Source of the DNA: Moheibacter stercoris
GTDB taxonomy: Bacteria > Bacteroidota > Bacteroidia > Flavobacteriales > Weeksellaceae
Assembly: GCF_040545805.1 (NCBI RefSeq)
Contig: NZ_JBEPMO010000005.1
Coordinates: 62,001 to 126,000 of the forward strand
DNA length: 64,000 bases
Direction: 5' to 3'
Part shown: positions 1 to 8,622 of the stretch, piece by piece
Layout of the letters: each line of letters starts with the position of its first letter
Position numbering within the stretch: the stretch's first letter is position 1
The notes under the pieces: generated by a model
What the model was told of the DNA's origin: nothing
Seen by the model: only the letters and a program-made list of their open reading frames with translations
The model's database searches: none
Position numbers and translations under genes: made by a program

Positions 1-127
1 TTATGATCGGATTTTAAGAGTTGCCAGAACAATTGCAGATTTGGAAGGTTCTGAAGCATTGAAAAGTTACCACATCAGTGAGGCGATTCAATACCGAAGT
101 TTGGACAGAGAAGGTTGGGGGTTGTAG
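1..127 (+). CDS. ComM/YifB-family Mg-chelatase-like AAA ATPase, C-terminal end (partial)
   Basis: The gene enters from the left edge in the frame starting at base 2 and stops with TAG at 125-127, so only its last 41 codons are seen. The tail contains ARTIADLEGSE, then HISEAIQYRSLDR. This is the typical end of the C-terminal helical domain of YifB/ComM proteins, AAA+ helicase-like ATPases linked to DNA uptake and branch migration in natural transformation. Identification rests on this short tail alone, with no ATPase motif in view, but the tail is very characteristic of the family in Flavobacteria. Confidence 0.8.
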   Translation, partial: YDRILRVARTIADLEGSEALKSYHISEAIQYRSLDREGWGL

Positions 128-137
128 GTCCTTGGAC

Positions 138-155
138 TCCCGATTGCTATCGGGA
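138..155. repeat. Small palindrome TCCCGA-N6-TCGGGA
   Basis: Arms TCCCGA and TCGGGA flank a 6-base spacer just after the ComM stop. The same arms recur at 8535-8550 and 55027-55042 with 4-base spacers. Such short GC-rich palindromes are scattered in many Bacteroidota genomes; here it could also act as a weak hairpin at the end of the ComM transcript. Confidence 0.5.
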
Positions 156-245
156 CAGGATGATAGGGAGTAGGAAGTAGGAAGCTTCCTTCGCTTGACC
201 AGGTAAGAATTAGGTTGTATATTCTTTCACTACCGATTTATGTAG

Positions 246-276
246 TTGAGTGGGATGAGGTTGACATCTACTTTTG
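246..276 (+). promoter_or_regulatory. Bacteroidota-type promoter for the gene at 302
   Basis: TTG at 246-248 and TACTTTTG at 269-276 are separated by 20 bases. This matches the Bacteroidota housekeeping promoter (TTTG near -33, TAnnTTTG near -7). Transcription would begin near 283, leaving a leader of about 19 bases before the ATG at 302. It also argues that translation does not begin at the upstream in-frame ATG at 215. Confidence 0.6.
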
Positions 277-301
277 TGATAACTATTTAAAATTTAGTAT
301 C

Positions 302-1348
302 ATGAAGAAATTACTACTTATTCAACTTTTTATTATTTCGAGTATCGTTTTGGGGCAATCCAAAATGTATGTTCACACAGCTACAACTGATAACATTGTG
401 GGTTGGTCGACAAGATTGGATCATCCTGATTTAAATGGAAATCCCAACGCAGCAATTCTAATAGCGCATAGTTGGAATGGCGATGGTGCTCCTGGTGTTT
501 ACAATGACAATGTATCTGGAGTTCATTATGACGGTTCGGTTTGGTGGATTTACAATGAAGATACGTATGATTTGGTTGTGGGGTCAAAATACAATGTTTT
601 TATTGGAGATCCTGACAATTTATTTATTCATCAAATAACGCACGATAATTTGATCGATGATTATTCGACGATTCTTCCAGAGGGTTATGCAGATGAATTT
701 CTGTTTTTTACCAACAAATACAATGTTTACAATAATCATCGATTTTCTTGGGATTTGGTAGGTGAACGTCGTTATTTATACAATCCAGCTTTTACTTTGA
801 TCCCCATAAATGCTCGATTTCATGTGTATGAGCCAATGACAGAATTACTTTATACCCATGTCACAACTTCAGCCACAATCGTTAACAATTATACGCTTAT
901 TGACCATCCTGAATTAAATAATAATCCAACAGCAACATTTTTATTTTGCCATTTTTATGGTTTGAATGGTGAGGATACTGAAGTCAATATAAATAAAAAT
1001 TTAGGTGTTTGGTACAATGGATCTAGATGGTCAATTTATACAGAAGATCAATCTCCGATGCCTGTAGGTCTTGTTTTTGATATCCTGATTGCTGACAATG
1101 AAATGTCTACCAATGATCCTGTTTCAGAAATGAAATTTACTGTATATCCCAATCCTGTTGTCAATGTGTTGAATGTAGATGCTGATTTTCCCATTGAAAA
1201 AATTGAAATCATGGATTTGACGGGACAAATTCTGAAAAATTCTTCAGACGTTACATCGATTGATATGAGTGATTTGCCAAAAGGTGTTTACATCGTTCAT
1301 GTTAGTTCTGCCAATTCTAAATCCTCAAAAAAGGTTATTAAAAAATAA
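302..1348 (+). CDS. Secreted protein with two DUF7452-like repeats and type IX secretion sorting domain
   Basis: The ATG at 302 is chosen because it opens a clean signal peptide (MKKLLLIQLFIISSIVLGQ) and follows a good promoter; an in-frame ATG at 215 would put 29 unrelated residues in front. The 348-residue protein holds two copies of a roughly 90-residue repeat. Each has a YVHTATT/YTHVTTS start, an LDHPDLN/IDHPELN motif and a GVxYxGSxWxIY motif, which resembles DUF7452. The C-terminus (YPNPVVNVLNV, then LPKGVYIVHV and a basic tail) is a type A sorting domain for export and surface attachment by the type IX system. The function of the repeats is unknown; the family name is from memory. Confidence 0.75.
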   Translation: MKKLLLIQLFIISSIVLGQSKMYVHTATTDNIVGWSTRLDHPDLNGNPNAAILIAHSWNGDGAPGVYNDNVSGVHYDGSVWWIYNEDTYDLVVGSKYNVFIGDPDNLFIHQITHDNLIDDYSTILPEGYADEFLFFTNKYNVYNNHRFSWDLVGERRYLYNPAFTLIPINARFHVYEPMTELLYTHVTTSATIVNNYTLIDHPELNNNPTATFLFCHFYGLNGEDTEVNINKNLGVWYNGSRWSIYTEDQSPMPVGLVFDILIADNEMSTNDPVSEMKFTVYPNPVVNVLNVDADFPIEKIEIMDLTGQILKNSSDVTSIDMSDLPKGVYIVHVSSANSKSSKKVIKK

Positions 1349-1383
1349 GGAAAATCAATTAAAAAAATAAAACCCAATAAAAA

Positions 1384-1413
1384 AAATCCTGCTAGATATT
1401 TTAGCAGGATTTT
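1384..1413. terminator. Bidirectional intrinsic terminator
   Basis: A 12-bp stem (AAAATCCTGCTA / TAGCAGGATTTT) with a short loop has an A run on its left and T-rich sequence on its right. It lies between two convergent genes, so it can end transcription from both sides. Confidence 0.85.
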
Positions 1414-1436
1414 GATTTATAAGATTGTTTCAGGAA

Positions 1437-3047
1437 TTATTTCTTCCCTTTGTATCTTTCTTCAGCCAATTGAACAGCTTTGTAGGCATCCACAACACCA
1501 CCCGAAACGGAAATATCAGTTAATTGTGCATCTTTGTTTACAGAGTCCATTACAATTTCTTTTACTTCTTTTGCGGTGAATTTTGGATAGTGCGACCAAA
1601 CCAAAGCAGCTACAGCAGCAGTGATTGGTGAAGCCATACTTGTTCCTTGTTCTTCTTTGTATTTGTTCGTTGGAACCAATGATAAAATTTCTGTTCCAGG
1701 CGCAAATACATCTACCGATTTTTTACCATAGTTAGAAAAACTTGCTACCAAATTCGTAGCATCTGGAGTTGAAGCTCCAACCGTTAACAAGGCTTCCACA
1801 ACTTTGTTTCCTTTCTCATCAAAGTTTGTTGGGTAGTGAACAACTTCGTCAATGTTATCTCCGTCATTTCCTGCTGCCTTTACCAATAAAAGACCTTTTT
1901 TCTCAGCATATTTCATTGCTTCCCAAACCAAATCCTTTTCAGGTGAATGGCTTTTTCCGAATGACATATTGATAATTTTAGCTCCATTGTCTGCAGCATA
2001 ACGAATTGCATTGGCCACGTCTTTGTCACGTTCGTCTCCATTTGGAACCGTACGTACACTCATGATTTGGATATGGTTTCCAGCGATTCCGTCAATCCCA
2101 AGATTATTTCCACGAACTGCTGCGATAACTCCTGCAACGTGCGTTCCGTGACCTGCGTCTGGACCTTCTACATCATTGTTACCGTATCCGATTTCACGTT
2201 TGTTGGCATAATCGTCTCCGACAATTCCTCTTGATTCAAAATCCACGTTGTAGTGGTAATTCACTTGACCTTCCAAATAGTCAACATATCCTTTTAATTC
2301 CGTCGAAATCTCATCATAGATTTGTGTCATGGTTTTACCATCCCAACTTTCTTTTGGTAGAATAGCAAACGCAATCATCCCGCTCATCGCTTCTTCAGAC
2401 GGATTGTATTTTCCTAAATTTTCTTCTGTTACAAGACCATCACCATATTCTTTGATAATTGCTGGAAAACCTTTGTCAAGAGCTTCTTTCATCCCTTTGA
2501 TTTGAGGCAACATACCGTTTGCTTCCGCTAATTTCTCTTGAATTTCTTTTTTGATTGCTACGTAATCAGCATATTCCGCTGGCTTAGCAGTTTGGTTGGC
2601 TTTGTTTTGAGCTTCGTCTTTTCCTTCAAACAAAGGCATGTATACATATTTGTATAGACGTGTTTTCTCTAAAGTATCACCGTCAACATTTTTTCCATCT
2701 TTTCCACCTAAAAAGCTCCATCCATGGATGTCATCAACATATCCGTTTTTGTCATCATCTTTCCCATTACCCGCTTTTTCTTTTGGGTTTACCCACATAT
2801 TCGCTTTCAAATCTTCATGGTCTGCTTGAACTCCACTGTCCAAAATTCCCACAATCATAGAAGATGGTTTACGATTTTTTTGTTTCAAAAATTCGTGTGC
2901 TTTTTCAGTGTTGACACCATAAATTCCTGTAGCTTCTTTGTCAACGTTGTACCAAACGTTTTGAGATTTATCTTGAGCTGAAACTTGCGTGTATCCCGAT
3001 AAAGATAAAGTGAACGCAAGTCCAAGAGTTAACCAAAATTTATTCAT
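1437..3047 (-). CDS. Secreted subtilisin-like (S8) serine peptidase
   Basis: A 536-residue exported protease starting with a signal peptide that ends near Ala24-Gln25. The catalytic triad is visible: Asp70 in GILDSGV, His300 in GHGTHVAGVIAA and Ser470 in GTSMASP, with the oxyanion Asn394 in AAGND. About 230 residues separate Asp70 and His300, far more than in classical subtilisins, because of a charged helical insertion at about residues 125-260. That layout is common in large flavobacterial S8 peptidases. No type IX sorting domain is visible at the C-terminus, so a periplasmic or outer-membrane-associated role is likely. It converges on the preceding gene through a shared terminator. Confidence 0.92.
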   Translation of the reverse strand: MNKFWLTLGLAFTLSLSGYTQVSAQDKSQNVWYNVDKEATGIYGVNTEKAHEFLKQKNRKPSSMIVGILDSGVQADHEDLKANMWVNPKEKAGNGKDDDKNGYVDDIHGWSFLGGKDGKNVDGDTLEKTRLYKYVYMPLFEGKDEAQNKANQTAKPAEYADYVAIKKEIQEKLAEANGMLPQIKGMKEALDKGFPAIIKEYGDGLVTEENLGKYNPSEEAMSGMIAFAILPKESWDGKTMTQIYDEISTELKGYVDYLEGQVNYHYNVDFESRGIVGDDYANKREIGYGNNDVEGPDAGHGTHVAGVIAAVRGNNLGIDGIAGNHIQIMSVRTVPNGDERDKDVANAIRYAADNGAKIINMSFGKSHSPEKDLVWEAMKYAEKKGLLLVKAAGNDGDNIDEVVHYPTNFDEKGNKVVEALLTVGASTPDATNLVASFSNYGKKSVDVFAPGTEILSLVPTNKYKEEQGTSMASPITAAVAALVWSHYPKFTAKEVKEIVMDSVNKDAQLTDISVSGGVVDAYKAVQLAEERYKGKK

Positions 3048-3124
3048 TTCTTGTGTTTTTATTAGTTGTTGCTTTATTTTTTATAATTTAATTTGGCTAG
3101 ACAATACATCTTGTATGCCAAAAT

Positions 3125-3730
3125 TTAAGATTTACGAAAAATCTTTGTAAAATAAGTAGCCGATTTTGGCCCTTCGTTACATAATAAATCCAAAATACTT
3201 AAATCGGGTTCAAAATCGAACTTCTCATCAAATACTTGCATATAGGGTTCCATTTCATAATTCGATTCTTTTTTGGAATTGAATTGGTTTCGAAAATCAT
3301 TTTCTTCTGAAACAATCTGATAAGATTCTGTTGTATTGAAGCTTAAATCCAATTTCAATTTCGAATTGATGAATTCCATGGTTTTCAAATTCAAATCCAA
3401 CAAAAATTTTTCTTTTTGTTCGAAAATTGGAATCAAATCATCTTCATAATATTCAAAATAAGGCGAACTTTTATAGGCAGAAACCAAAGATTTATAATGT
3501 TCCTTTTGCCAATTGTATTCGTCCGAAATTTCAATGTCTTTGAAAGTTCTTGCACCATTGTGCTTGGTTGGGATTGCTAAGCGAAGTTTGCCATTGGCTC
3601 CCATGATGAAACATCGATTTCGATAGGTTTGTTTTGGGAAATTTTCGTGTGCTTCAATTAAAAAATTTTCGGCGCGACTAAGCTCAGCGTAATAGGAGAT
3701 AGGGCCGAAATAAAATGCTGGAAAAATCAT
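3125..3730 (-). CDS. wbqC: WbqC family protein
   Basis: The 201-residue protein begins MIFPAFYFGPISYYAELSRA and continues with YRNRCFIMGANG, LAIPTKHNG and DIEISDEYNWQKEH, the hallmark segments of the WbqC family. The family is implicated in glycan or O-antigen sugar modification (formyl or acyl transfer has been suggested), but the biochemical role of stand-alone flavobacterial copies is not established. It lies just downstream of lepB, 73 bp away on the same strand, which is a conserved neighbour in Flavobacteria. Confidence 0.88.
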   Translation of the reverse strand: MIFPAFYFGPISYYAELSRAENFLIEAHENFPKQTYRNRCFIMGANGKLRLAIPTKHNGARTFKDIEISDEYNWQKEHYKSLVSAYKSSPYFEYYEDDLIPIFEQKEKFLLDLNLKTMEFINSKLKLDLSFNTTESYQIVSEENDFRNQFNSKKESNYEMEPYMQVFDEKFDFEPDLSILDLLCNEGPKSATYFTKIFRKS

Positions 3731-3803
3731 GAATTATCCTTAAAAAATAATCATGTCAAGATTGCTTAATTGCTAAGACTCTTGACATGATTTGGGTATA
3801 TAC

Positions 3804-5381
3804 TTAGTTATTTTTTTCTTTTTCTTTTTTCTTTTTCACTCGGAAATAATCCCAAGTAAAGAAGGCAATCAACAAGGCCAAAACATAATAACGATAAGAA
3901 GTTTTGTCTGGATTGTCATTGTTGATGCTGGTCATGAATCGCTCCCAAATGAATTTTTTAGGCGCTGGTTCAAACACTCCGTTCATGTTTGCCCAAACCA
4001 AAATAGGACGACCGATGATGTGATCTTCTGGAACAGGTCCGAAGAATCTTGAATCCAAAGATTGGTTTCGGTTATCACCACTCATGAAATAATAATTTTG
4101 TTGAATGGTGTATTGGTTGGTTTCTTGTCCGTTGATGTAATATTTATCACCTACAACTTTCAATTCATTGTGTTCAAAATCGCGGATGATTCTTCGGTAT
4201 AATTCAATGGTTGATTTATCCAATTTGACAACATCTCCTTTTTTCGGAACATAGTAAGATCCATAATAATCCTGGTTCCAATTTCGGTCAATTGGGAATG
4301 AATTTGCAGAATCGACTTTGGATGAATTGTGGAAACTTTGAGTTTCTTTTACTTCTTTTGGCGTAAAGAAACGAGTTGCTTTGATGTTAGGATTGGTTTC
4401 CAATCGCTTTACCATTTCAGGAGACAAAGCCATGAACATATAGTTGTAGGTTTCGCCTTCACGAGCTGGTACGCCCATATAACCATCTGGCCAAAAACGA
4501 TAATCGACGTTTTGCAACAAACCATAGTCTTGATACAACAATTCTGGACTTAAAATGTTTTTGGAATTGATTCTATAACGATTCTGAATGATGGCATCTT
4601 TCTTTCCAACAAAAGGTTTTCCGTTGACAAACAAATCTCCATGGTCAAATTTCACCGAATCACCAGGCATTCCGACCAATCGTTTTACATAGGCATCGCG
4701 ACGGTCAATTGCATCGTATAAAGAGTCAGCCGGATAATTAAATACCACAATATCATTTGATTTTAAAGAACTCCAGCCTGGCAAACGCATATAAGGCATT
4801 CTCGCTTTGTCCACATAGGCATTTCGGTTGATGAATTCCGAGAATGGGATTCCAATGGGTGTGAAAGGTACACGAACGCCTAAACTCACTTTTTCCACAA
4901 ATAAGGCATCACCAATTTTGATAGTATTCTCCATGGAACCTGTTGGTACAACCATCGGTTGGATGAACCATGTGTGAACCAAGGTTGCCAATACTACTGC
5001 AAACAACAAAGAAGCGATAAAGGTTCCTTTGCGTTCTTCTGGTCCTTCGTAATCGGGTTTTTCAACATAATTCAAATAAAAGGCATACAATCCTAATGTC
5101 ACAATCATCAAAATCGCATGGGTCCAAGTTTGTTTCCCAAAACTTCTAGCAAAATCAACCCAATAGACCGCCCACATAATAGGAGCCACAATCGGAGTGA
5201 ACAATAAAATGATCCACCATTTTGGTCGTTGAATCAATTCCAAACCAATCCAAAAATTATAAAAAGGGATGAATGCATGAAGCGGATTTCTTCCAGCATT
5301 TTTGTACAATTGCCAAGTGGAAGCCCCGTAAATAAGGTTATAAAGTAAAAAACCGATGAGCCAATAAAGTAATATTTCCAT
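3804..5381 (-). CDS. lepB: Signal peptidase I
   Basis: A 525-residue signal peptidase of the long Bacteroidota type. It removes signal peptides from exported proteins at the outer face of the inner membrane. The first 140 residues carry several membrane helices and a domain shared with DUF5684 proteins. The catalytic Ser149 lies in VVPTGSMENTI and the general-base Lys233 in AYVKRLVGMPGDS; the late box SGDNRNQSLDSRFFGPV is intact. A final membrane helix (RYYVLALLIAFFTWDYF) precedes a Lys/Glu-rich tail. The protein is about twice as long as E. coli-type homologues because of insertions between the catalytic boxes. Confidence 0.95.
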   Translation of the reverse strand: MEILLYWLIGFLLYNLIYGASTWQLYKNAGRNPLHAFIPFYNFWIGLELIQRPKWWIILLFTPIVAPIMWAVYWVDFARSFGKQTWTHAILMIVTLGLYAFYLNYVEKPDYEGPEERKGTFIASLLFAVVLATLVHTWFIQPMVVPTGSMENTIKIGDALFVEKVSLGVRVPFTPIGIPFSEFINRNAYVDKARMPYMRLPGWSSLKSNDIVVFNYPADSLYDAIDRRDAYVKRLVGMPGDSVKFDHGDLFVNGKPFVGKKDAIIQNRYRINSKNILSPELLYQDYGLLQNVDYRFWPDGYMGVPAREGETYNYMFMALSPEMVKRLETNPNIKATRFFTPKEVKETQSFHNSSKVDSANSFPIDRNWNQDYYGSYYVPKKGDVVKLDKSTIELYRRIIRDFEHNELKVVGDKYYINGQETNQYTIQQNYYFMSGDNRNQSLDSRFFGPVPEDHIIGRPILVWANMNGVFEPAPKKFIWERFMTSINNDNPDKTSYRYYVLALLIAFFTWDYFRVKKKKEKEKNN

Positions 5382-5470
5382 AAATGAATCTGTCTCTAGT
5401 ACTACAAATGTGTTACAAATATAAAAAGTTTAGAAAGCAATTTTGGGTTTTAAGTTTTCTCTAACAAAGA

Positions 5471-7243
5471 TTAGTCAATTATCTGCATTTTTTTCATCAG
5501 AAAAGTCGCGCTTTTATTTCGACAAATGCCATCACGAAGTTTATAATCAAAAACCAATTCATCATTGATAATCTCCACTTCAAAACAACGGTTGGTAATT
5601 TGGTTGGGGTATTCCGATTCCATTTTGCAGACTTCAATATCATGCGTTGCAATCATTCCAATTGCTTTATTGGACATCAGTTTTCGTATGACGCCCATCG
5701 TTCCCGATTGTTTGTCATCTGAATTGGTTCCTCGTAAAATTTCATCTAACAGTACAAAAGAGGGAGTAGTGGAGAGATTGTCCATCAGTTCTTTCAATCG
5801 TTTCACTTCGGCAAAGAAATAGGATTCGCTGTCTGACAAAGAATCGGATTGTCGCATGGAAACCAAAACGGGAAGCGGATGAATATTGGCTTTTTTTGCA
5901 CAAACAACCGAACCAATTCCAGCCAAAACCATATTGATTCCCAAAGTTCTCGAAAATGTACTTTTCCCAGACATATTGGAACCTGTCAAAATGGTAAAAG
6001 GCTTTTCCTCAAAGGAAATGTCGTTGGTAATCCGTTTCGTAGATGGAATCAATGGGTGACCGAGTTCTTCGAAATTTAGTTGAAATTCTTGGTTCAATTT
6101 CGGATAGACAAAAGAAGGATTGTTGTAGGCAAAATTGCTCAAAGAATTCAAGGCTTCAAATTCACCAATAACCTCCAACCAATTTTTCAATTGCGAGGCA
6201 TGTTGCATTTTCCATTGGTTGAATTTTCTCAGGCGATGCGTATGATAAAAAATTGTTCCGTTCATCAAAATAGCACCAAACACATTTTGAATGTTGTTCA
6301 AATCAGCAAATAATTGCGAAAGTTGACGAATGCTTGAACTTGCTTTTTGATTTTCAACTTGAATTTTTTCTTGTAAATGAATCAATTTGGAACTTGCAAA
6401 AGTTTGGTTCTCAATTTCTTCTAACAATATTCCGTAGCCTTTGGTGATTTCGTCAATTCGGTCAGAATTCTCTATTTCTCGTTTGATTTTTTTGGCTTGT
6501 GAAAAAGAAAGAAGCAAATTCAATACAAACAATCCAAACAAATAATTGATGACCGAAACGCCTTGAATCCAACCATAGAAAGCCGTTGCAATCAAAACAA
6601 CAGGAAGTAAATAGGAAGCAATATCCATGAACATTCCAGTTTTTTGAACCTTCATTTGGCTCCAATTGCTGAAGAATTCATAATCTTCTTGCTCGTCAGA
6701 AACATAGGATGAAATCGCTTCAAACTTTTGCCTCCAGCTAAGATTCTGAGCCAATTCTTCTATAGCGATTTGATTGTCCACTATATCTTTTGGTGAAAGA
6801 TGTGAAACCAATAAATCGAAAAGTACCAAGGAACCTTTATAGGTATGCGTTCGGTTGAGATGCTGATACAATGAATTCGGGCCAAAAATATCCAAATCAT
6901 AGGAGTGCGCATGCGAGGTATTGATAAATTCAGTTCCATCTGGAAAATTGACTTCGTTTTGGGTCAAATACTTCCATTCTTTCTGGTTGATTTCGAGAAG
7001 ATTGGATTGAATTTGTAAATGACATTTTAGTTTCGAATGAATTTTGATCGTGACAAGAAAGAGCATCAAGCCAAGCAATAGTGCAACCCATCCCCAAATC
7101 AATTCTTTGGAAAATCCCACATAAAAAGACAGAATACATAGAATGAAAATCCCTAAACGGATGATGCTTAAGGTGGTAGATTTGCGTTTTTGTCGATCTA
7201 AATCCTGTTGAAATTGGGCAATACGGTCGAAATAGATCTGCAT
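5471..7243 (-). CDS. Membrane-anchored MutS-like ATPase
   Basis: The ATG at 7243 (MQIYFDRIAQFQQDL) is preferred; a longer reading frame to 7312 would overlap dapB by 58 bases with unrelated sequence. The 590-residue protein ends in a MutS family ATPase domain with Walker A GSNMSGKST, Walker B FVLLDEILRGTNS and the following ATHD motif. It lacks the MutS mismatch-binding domain. Unusually for a MutS relative, it has hydrophobic segments at about residues 26-42 and 46-66 and another pair at about 205-250, predicting a membrane protein. This membrane MutS-like family recurs in Bacteroidota and its role is unknown; mismatch repair by itself is unlikely. It starts 11 bp after dapB. Confidence 0.85.
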   Translation of the reverse strand: MQIYFDRIAQFQQDLDRQKRKSTTLSIIRLGIFILCILSFYVGFSKELIWGWVALLLGLMLFLVTIKIHSKLKCHLQIQSNLLEINQKEWKYLTQNEVNFPDGTEFINTSHAHSYDLDIFGPNSLYQHLNRTHTYKGSLVLFDLLVSHLSPKDIVDNQIAIEELAQNLSWRQKFEAISSYVSDEQEDYEFFSNWSQMKVQKTGMFMDIASYLLPVVLIATAFYGWIQGVSVINYLFGLFVLNLLLSFSQAKKIKREIENSDRIDEITKGYGILLEEIENQTFASSKLIHLQEKIQVENQKASSSIRQLSQLFADLNNIQNVFGAILMNGTIFYHTHRLRKFNQWKMQHASQLKNWLEVIGEFEALNSLSNFAYNNPSFVYPKLNQEFQLNFEELGHPLIPSTKRITNDISFEEKPFTILTGSNMSGKSTFSRTLGINMVLAGIGSVVCAKKANIHPLPVLVSMRQSDSLSDSESYFFAEVKRLKELMDNLSTTPSFVLLDEILRGTNSDDKQSGTMGVIRKLMSNKAIGMIATHDIEVCKMESEYPNQITNRCFEVEIINDELVFDYKLRDGICRNKSATFLMKKMQIID

Positions 7244-7254
7244 AGGAAATGAAT

Positions 7255-7959
7255 TTAGGTTAATCCCAAAACATCTTTCATGGTGAAGAATCCTTGTTTC
7301 CCATGAATCCATTCGGCAGCAATCACCGCTCCCAAAGCAAAGCCTTTTCTGCTATGCGCTGTATGTTTGATTTCGATGGTATCGATGTCCGAAACGTAAG
7401 AAACAGTATGCGTTCCAGGAACATTTTCAATTCGTTTGGCGTAAATCGGTAAGTTTTTTTCTTCTGATTTTCCGTCCAATTCCCAGTTCGTCAAATTCGA
7501 TTGGTCAAAAATTTGTTCGGCTAGTGAAATGGCTGTTCCACTCGGAGCATCCAATTTTTGGGTATGATGAATTTCCTCGATTTCCACTTGATATTGAGGG
7601 TAATTTCTCATCAATTTCGCCAAATGTGCATTCAATTCGAAAAACAAATTCACGCCCAAACTAAAATTCGAACCGTAAATAAAAGCAGCATTGTTTTCTT
7701 GGTTGATGGCTTTGATTTCCTCTAAACGATCCAACCAACCCGTCGTTCCAGAAATCGTCGGAATTTTATGTTCCAACAAGGTTTTGATATTTTCATAAGC
7801 TACTTCAGGATTGGAAAATTCAATGGCAACATCTACGTTTTCTAAATCTTGAGACGTCGGTTTTTGGTTCAATTTCGCCACGACATGATGTCCGCGTTCG
7901 ATTAAGATTTCCTCAATCGCTTTTCCCATTTTTCCGTATCCGACAATTGCTATGTTCAT
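7255..7959 (-). CDS. dapB: 4-hydroxy-tetrahydrodipicolinate reductase
   Basis: A 234-residue enzyme of the lysine and diaminopimelate pathway that reduces 4-hydroxy-tetrahydrodipicolinate with NAD(P)H. The N-terminal nucleotide-binding motif is GYGKMGKAI; SGTTGWLDRL marks the hinge and EIEEIHHTQKLDAPSGTA the substrate-binding and catalytic segment, where His and Lys are preserved. The length is at the short end of the family, as usual in Bacteroidota. The short tandem TTTAACG repeats just upstream (about 7967-7990) have no assigned role. Neighbours: DUF5683 gene upstream, MutS-like gene downstream. Confidence 0.95.
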   Translation of the reverse strand: MNIAIVGYGKMGKAIEEILIERGHHVVAKLNQKPTSQDLENVDVAIEFSNPEVAYENIKTLLEHKIPTISGTTGWLDRLEEIKAINQENNAAFIYGSNFSLGVNLFFELNAHLAKLMRNYPQYQVEIEEIHHTQKLDAPSGTAISLAEQIFDQSNLTNWELDGKSEEKNLPIYAKRIENVPGTHTVSYVSDIDTIEIKHTAHSRKGFALGAVIAAEWIHGKQGFFTMKDVLGLT

Positions 7960-8016
7960 GTAAAAAGTTTAACGTTTAACGTTTGAAGTTTCAGGACAGA
8001 AATTTCAATCAAAAAT

Positions 8017-8622
8017 CTAAAATTTATAATTGACACCCATTCCCAAAGCCAAATCGAGGGTGTAATTGTTTTCAATAACCGTAGGTTGAAAGGACAAATC
8101 GGGATCTTTTTTTATCCCAAATAAATGCGCATCAACCGAAGCGTCCACAATGTTTAAAATATAAGCCAAAGCCGTTAGAGCAATGGCATAATCGCGTGTT
8201 CGTTTGCGATCATCTTGTATGTTGGCGATATTTTCCAAAGACATTTGTTGCAAGGTCGGATTCTCTAAGGGAACGCCGTACAATTTGTCCAAATAATAGC
8301 CTCTGTATTCTTTGTATTGATTGTTGTAATGAACGATAAATCCAACTCCTGTTCCTAAAACTCCCCACACCAAAGGTGCTTTCCACCATTTTTTATTGTA
8401 CAATTGTCCCATTCCAGGTAGAATTGCCGAATAAAGGGAAGCGCGCATCGGATTTTTAGCGGTCAGATAATCAATGGTGTCCAATTTAAACTTTGGATCA
8501 ACTGGAACGATTTCTGCTACAGTTGTAGAATCTGTCCCGAAATTTCGGGATGTTTCGTTTTCTTCTTGTGCAAAGCTGAAAACCGATAGGGAAAGTAGGA
8601 GGAAGGGAATTAATCTTTTCAT
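8017..8622 (-). CDS. DUF5683 domain protein, probable outer-membrane or periplasmic
   Basis: The 201-residue product has a signal peptide (MKRLIPFLLLSLSVFSFAQ) and the DUF5683 core: SLYSAILPGMGQLYNKKWWKAPLVWG, then a hydrophobic segment, then a YRGYYLDK and TRDYAIALTALAYILNIVDASVDAHLF region. The function is not known. Its start overlaps the parB stop by 4 bases (ATGA), so it is translated with parB; this parA-parB-DUF5683-dapB order is conserved in flavobacteria. A TCCCGA palindrome lies inside the coding region near residues 25-30, encoding SRNFG. Confidence 0.85.
   Translation of the reverse strand: MKRLIPFLLLSLSVFSFAQEENETSRNFGTDSTTVAEIVPVDPKFKLDTIDYLTAKNPMRASLYSAILPGMGQLYNKKWWKAPLVWGVLGTGVGFIVHYNNQYKEYRGYYLDKLYGVPLENPTLQQMSLENIANIQDDRKRTRDYAIALTALAYILNIVDASVDAHLFGIKKDPDLSFQPTVIENNYTLDLALGMGVNYKF
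8535..8550. repeat. Palindrome TCCCGAAATTTCGGGA inside a coding region
   Basis: A perfect 16-base palindrome lies within the DUF5683 gene, soon after the signal peptide. It belongs to the same TCCCGA/TCGGGA family seen at 138-155 and 55027-55042. Its in-frame placement adds no stop codon. Confidence 0.6.
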
